A DNA stretch of 64,000 nucleotides from NCBI RefSeq assembly GCF_014898055.3, contig NW_023601322.1, forward strand, positions 7,087,312-7,151,311, given 5' to 3'. The DNA comes from Talpa occidentalis. Lineage: Eukaryota; Chordata; Mammalia; Eulipotyphla; Talpidae. The notes under the pieces were generated by a model. That model ran no database searches, was not told where the DNA came from, and was given only the letters and a program-made list of their open reading frames with translations. Every line of letters begins with the position of its first letter. Position 1 is the stretch's first letter. A program made the translations under genes and the position numbers. Shown here in pieces: positions 60,421 to 64,000 of the stretch.

Positions 60421-62198
60421 AATCTTTAGGGAATCCCAGAGAAAACTGGTGATGTTCTAGCACTGACATCAGGGTCCAAAGAATAAAGGGCAGAGAGCAA
60501 GATTAAGCTAAACGAGTTGAGTGGGACATTAACGAGGACCACAGCTTTGGTAAAATCTGTTTCTCTCTAGTGCACATACCTTACCTATCAAAAGAGGGAT
60601 TCACAAACTCAGGGCTTGTTTGTTGAAGGGTGTTTGGGTCCAGTTCGGCTAGGTAAAATTCACTTATTTCTCACTCCCCCTGGAAAACCTGACTCTGTTT
60701 TGGAGTATGTCAAATCAAGCCACCTTCCTTGAGAGGTCTGGCCACATCTCAAGGGACGTCATCTCTAAGGAAAACACTTCAATTTTGAAAGAAACCTACC
60801 ACTGAAATGTCATAGTTCTTGAAATAAAACACTGACAACACCAGCAGTGACTTGAATAACTCAGGAAGAAAGATTTGGGTTGGGTTTAACAGAGTTGTGT
60901 TAGAGTCAGATGACGAGAAATCTTCCAACATTGAAGTTACAACTTTAAGTTTTAATTATGTGGAGATAGAAAATTTAAATCAGATCATCTGTTCAAGTAA
61001 TACTGAGAAACAGAAACAGTTCTCATTGAAATAATGGTGAAAACTGAAAAAAAAAAAAAAAATAGGGCAGCGAACTTGGGAAGTGAATGGAAGTTTGTTA
61101 GGTTTCTTTAGTGGTAACCAGGGATAATATCTGAAACTTGCTCGTGGAACCAATTCTCACCCTTCAAGATGGGGTGTTTTTAAAACAAAGGAGTCACCTA
61201 TTATTTTAGCATCTCCCCACTGCTATAAAAAATCAACAACTTGTGCATGGAAACTCACAATATAAAACTAAAATCCAAACTTAGCTTTTTGAGTACCAAG
61301 AAGTTCTAAAAGCCAGACATGAAAAAACAAATGCTCCTCCCGGAACTCCCTTCCATGCTGCTCACATTTCTGCTCTCTTTCCTGCTGTTAGTCAGTCTGG
61401 AATCAATTCTTGGTACTCATCTTGGGTATTATACTCGTGGATTGTCCTGAAATCTCATTTTTTTTTGTTTTGTTTTTCAGTAAGCAAGTCTGATTCAGAA
61501 ATCAAAAGGTCAACATCTTGAACAAACCTTTCTTTTTTTCCTCAATGCATTCTGACAATTTTATTAACTTTTTTCTTCTCCAATATAAAAGTATGTCTCT
61601 CAGAACTGTTGCTGTGAAGTGTGCAGCTGCTGGGTGAATCAAGCCTGATGAAACTGATTTTCAAGGGTCCATCCAAATAAATTAATATAGTATTACTTAT
61701 TCAGAAAGTAAAACAAAGAGTGTGCCTGTCAATAACACCTCTTTACATGAACAGCTGACAGTTGTGACACAACATTTTCTCCCTTTAATATTCTGCACTT
61801 GTGTACCAAATCCAGCCAGCACATACATTTTCAGACATAAACTTGTAATCAATATGGTCAGAATCAATATGAACAGGTAGGTAGCAGGATAAACCTAGAT
61901 CATGTGTCCTGGGGGTGTGCTTTCAAATGTTTATGCATGTAGCTATTTTTCAGATAATGGTAGCTAAATATAATTTGCATACTTCTCTAAAACATTTTTG
62001 TGGGTATAGATGCAAAGTGATTTGACTAGAGTCTCAGCTCTCCCCTCTGCTACATTCCTTATTGGAGAAGATGTTTAAAGCCCAATTTCCCATTCCCTTT
62101 CATGCAAGTAGGGAGTTTGGGCCGTGGACTTATTCTGGACATCACATGGCAAGTGACCTGTGTCATTTTGGATTTTTGCTTTGAGAAAGTGAAAAAAT
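60421..62198. other. Unassigned DNA
   Basis: No gene or named repeat is recognised. A run of As lies at about 61049-61062, and a T-rich stretch at 61460-61480 has no attached retroposon that I can see. Confidence 0.45.
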
Positions 62199-62517
62199 CT
62201 CTTCCAGGGGGCCTCCCTGGTGGGGCAGTGGTTAAAGTCTCAGCACTGTCAAGCTATCTGTGCCACTGCTCAGGAGTTTGATCCCTGGCCAGGTAGCTAA
62301 GCCACAGGGCACAGCAGACTTCTCCTGACTCCCCGCTGCTCCCCTCAGCAGTGTTTTTCAGTAGATCCACCTGTTCTGCTCCCCACTCTGTCTCTGGTGA
62401 ATCCTCTCACCCCTACACCCCGTACCTCTGGGGCTACACCCCAGCTCTTGTATGCATACATAAATAAAATAAATCAAGCAAGCAAGCAAACAAGCAAGAA
62501 AGAAAGCGCTCTTCCAG
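62199..62517 (+). mobile_element. tRNA-derived SINE, copy 12, type A, with AAGC-repeat tail
   Basis: The head is GGGGCCTCCCTGGTGGGGCA; GAGTTTGATCCCTGG is the B-box relative. The body has CAGACTTCTCCTG and CCCCTCAGCAGTG, then CCCAGCTCTTGTATGCATAC. The tail has evolved into AAGC and AAAG units at about 62475-62506. CTCTTCCAG at 62199-62207 and 62509-62517 is a 9-bp duplication. Confidence 0.9.
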
Positions 62518-62809
62518 ACAAGGCAGCTACAAGATAACAAAGCTTCTATTGTCTGGGGTGTCTGATTACTACATGGACAAGATAGTCCACCAATTCACAT
62601 TGTTCATGTAACACAAGTACACAATGAAAACCCAGTTTTGGGATGGATTTTGCCACTCACATATCAAACCGTTCCAATACACCTGTTTAGTACCATAAAT
62701 TAGAGATATTTATATAAAATAATACTTTAACCCAACACCCCCCGCCCCCGCCTCGCCAAACACACGAGCATATACCTAGCGTAAATGCCCAACCATGGAT
62801 CAACATGTT
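62518..62809. other. Unassigned DNA
   Basis: A C-rich patch (CACCCCCCGCCCCCGCC at about 62738) is the only notable feature. Confidence 0.4.
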
Positions 62810-63113
62810 CATTTTTACACTTCGATCTTTTTTTTTTTAGATTTATTTATTCATTTATTTATACAAGCACTGGGTACAATCAGAAGCGTGGGAGGGTGAG
62901 AGAATTCACCAGAACCAGAGCAGGGAGCAGAACAGGCAGACTGATGAAATACACTGCTGAGGGGAGTAGCGGGCGCAGCAGGAGAGGTCTGTGCGACATG
63001 TGGGACCCTCGCCCGGAGACCAGGGATTGGAATGGCACTGTAGAGGTTGTGGACAGCTTCGCAACCCAGCGCTCAACCACTGTGCCACTGGGAAGGCTCC
63101 CATTTTTACACTT
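62810..63113 (-). mobile_element. tRNA-derived SINE, copy 13, type B
   Basis: In reverse orientation between identical 13-bp repeats CATTTTTACACTT at 62810-62822 and 63101-63113. The sequence has ACAAGCACTGGGTACAATCA (type B 3' body complement), ACACTGCTGAGGGGAGTAGC and AGGAGAGGTCTGTGC. The B-box complement is GGGATTGGAATGGCA and the head complement ACTGGGAAGGCTCC. The 112-codon frame 62785-63123 and the frames 62880-63080 and 62906-63103 are SINE-derived. Confidence 0.92.
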
Positions 63114-64000
63114 TAAATTTTAAAAAACAGATGTTCCATTGTCCCTAAAATAAGTCTATAACATCATATAAATAGTGCTATTGGGTAAAATATTTCCTGT
63201 TTACCACAGTGGATATCAATCAGCAACTTCACGCTCTTGAGGAATAACAGAACAGTCATCTGTACAGCTCATATTCATAGAATGGACACTTCCTTCCTCA
63301 GTAAGAAAATAGCAGTGCGACGACACATTTTTAGAAAATCGCTTCCCCCAAATTTTAACTTACCTACTATCATAGTCATTTTCTTGATTCTTCTTCTTCA
63401 TCACGATGAATGCAATGATTTTCCTCCTGCAGAGGTATCAAAAAAAAAATCATAAGTATAGATTTTGATTTTGATTCATTTTAAAATATTTTGACCATGG
63501 ACTGTGTGTCAGGAAGGGACTCAGCACTTGTGGCTACATCCCAATGGGATACAGGAAATAAGCAGAAATTATGATTTATATAATGTACTAATAAGTGAAA
63601 TGAAGAAAAATGGGCAGGCTATTAAGAAAGAGAATAACATGGGCTGAGAGAAACACTCAAGTTAGGACTCTTTCTGAGAAAGTAACATATATGTGTGGAC
63701 ATAATTGAAATGATGGGTAAAGCAATGCAAAGGTCTGAGAAAACCACAGTCCGGGGAAGATGCAGCAAGAGCTAATGTCTGCATAGCATATATTTACTCT
63801 TGTAAGGATGCTCATTTCTTATAAAAACAAGGAAGCTAAGCAGAGTTAGTTAAGGGAAGGACAGTATAAAATTATTGAAAAAATTAGGGATTGATTTCAT
63901 TTCTTAAACTAAAAAGCAAAAATTTAAATATTGCCAGACCTTATGCTTTGCCCATGAGAAATGTTCTTGAAAATTGTTACTCTAATTAACCTGCTCTTGC
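63114..64000. other. Unassigned AT-rich DNA to the window end
   Basis: No gene or named repeat is recognised. The frame 63237-63455 (72 codons) has no family features. Confidence 0.4.

Noticed and set aside
1..64000. CRISPR array, operon, phage or bacterial defence system
   Set aside because: No regularly spaced repeats, no bacterial-type gene density and abundant mammalian retrotransposons.

Overview
This is a stretch of nuclear DNA from a placental mammal, and I find no host gene in it. It is AT-rich and its open reading frames are short. The recognisable content is interspersed repeats: L1 retrotransposons of several ages, a tRNA-derived SINE family, a Tigger1-type DNA transposon, a MER5A fragment, and decayed MIR and L2 copies. 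The MIR, L2, MER5A and Tigger1 relics point to Eutheria. The SINE (head GCCTCCCTGGTGGCGCAG, body with CCCACATGG, then CAGACCTCTCCTG and CCCCTCAGCAGTG) is not primate Alu, rodent B1/B2, carnivore SINEC, camelid Vic-1, horse ERE or vesper-bat Ves as I know them, so I do not name the species.

Layout. 0-9 kb: a SINE, a young 5'-inverted L1 (about 2.17-3.50 kb) with a perfect 16-bp target-site duplication, a long unassigned stretch and a 5'-truncated SINE. 9-22 kb: an old L1 ORF2 remnant (about 10.1-11.0 kb), two SINEs, a pure A tract, an antisense old L1, MIR and MER5A pieces and a long antisense L2 (about 19.8-21.3 kb). 22-33 kb: mostly unassigned AT-rich DNA, two SINEs (the one at 27.9 kb has the best-preserved promoter boxes), short tandem duplications, a CAT/CAC microsatellite and a MIR. 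33.5-35.7 kb: a nearly full-length, dead Tigger1 on the minus strand. 36-42 kb: a SINE lacking its A box, then an old antisense L1 split by two younger SINEs. 43-53 kb: MIRs, an old sense L1, a young antisense L1 3' end with a double A-rich tail, and another old antisense L1. 53.6-55.2 kb: a GC-richer block of unknown origin, perhaps an old LTR. 55-64 kb: four more SINEs and unassigned DNA.

The window contains no operon, pathway, CRISPR array or defence locus. The sequence is best read as a record of transposition. A young L1 lineage, seen twice, probably supplied the enzymes that moved the SINEs: the SINE copies end in A-rich tails and most have 8-16 bp flanking duplications. Thirteen SINE copies fall into two 3'-body types, seven on the plus strand and six on the minus strand. 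I found no new biological system. The most informative items are the twin-primed L1, the two SINE types, the SINE with a precise A-box deletion, and the double-tailed L1. All boundaries and family names come from reading the sequence by eye against remembered consensus features; no alignment or database search was run.
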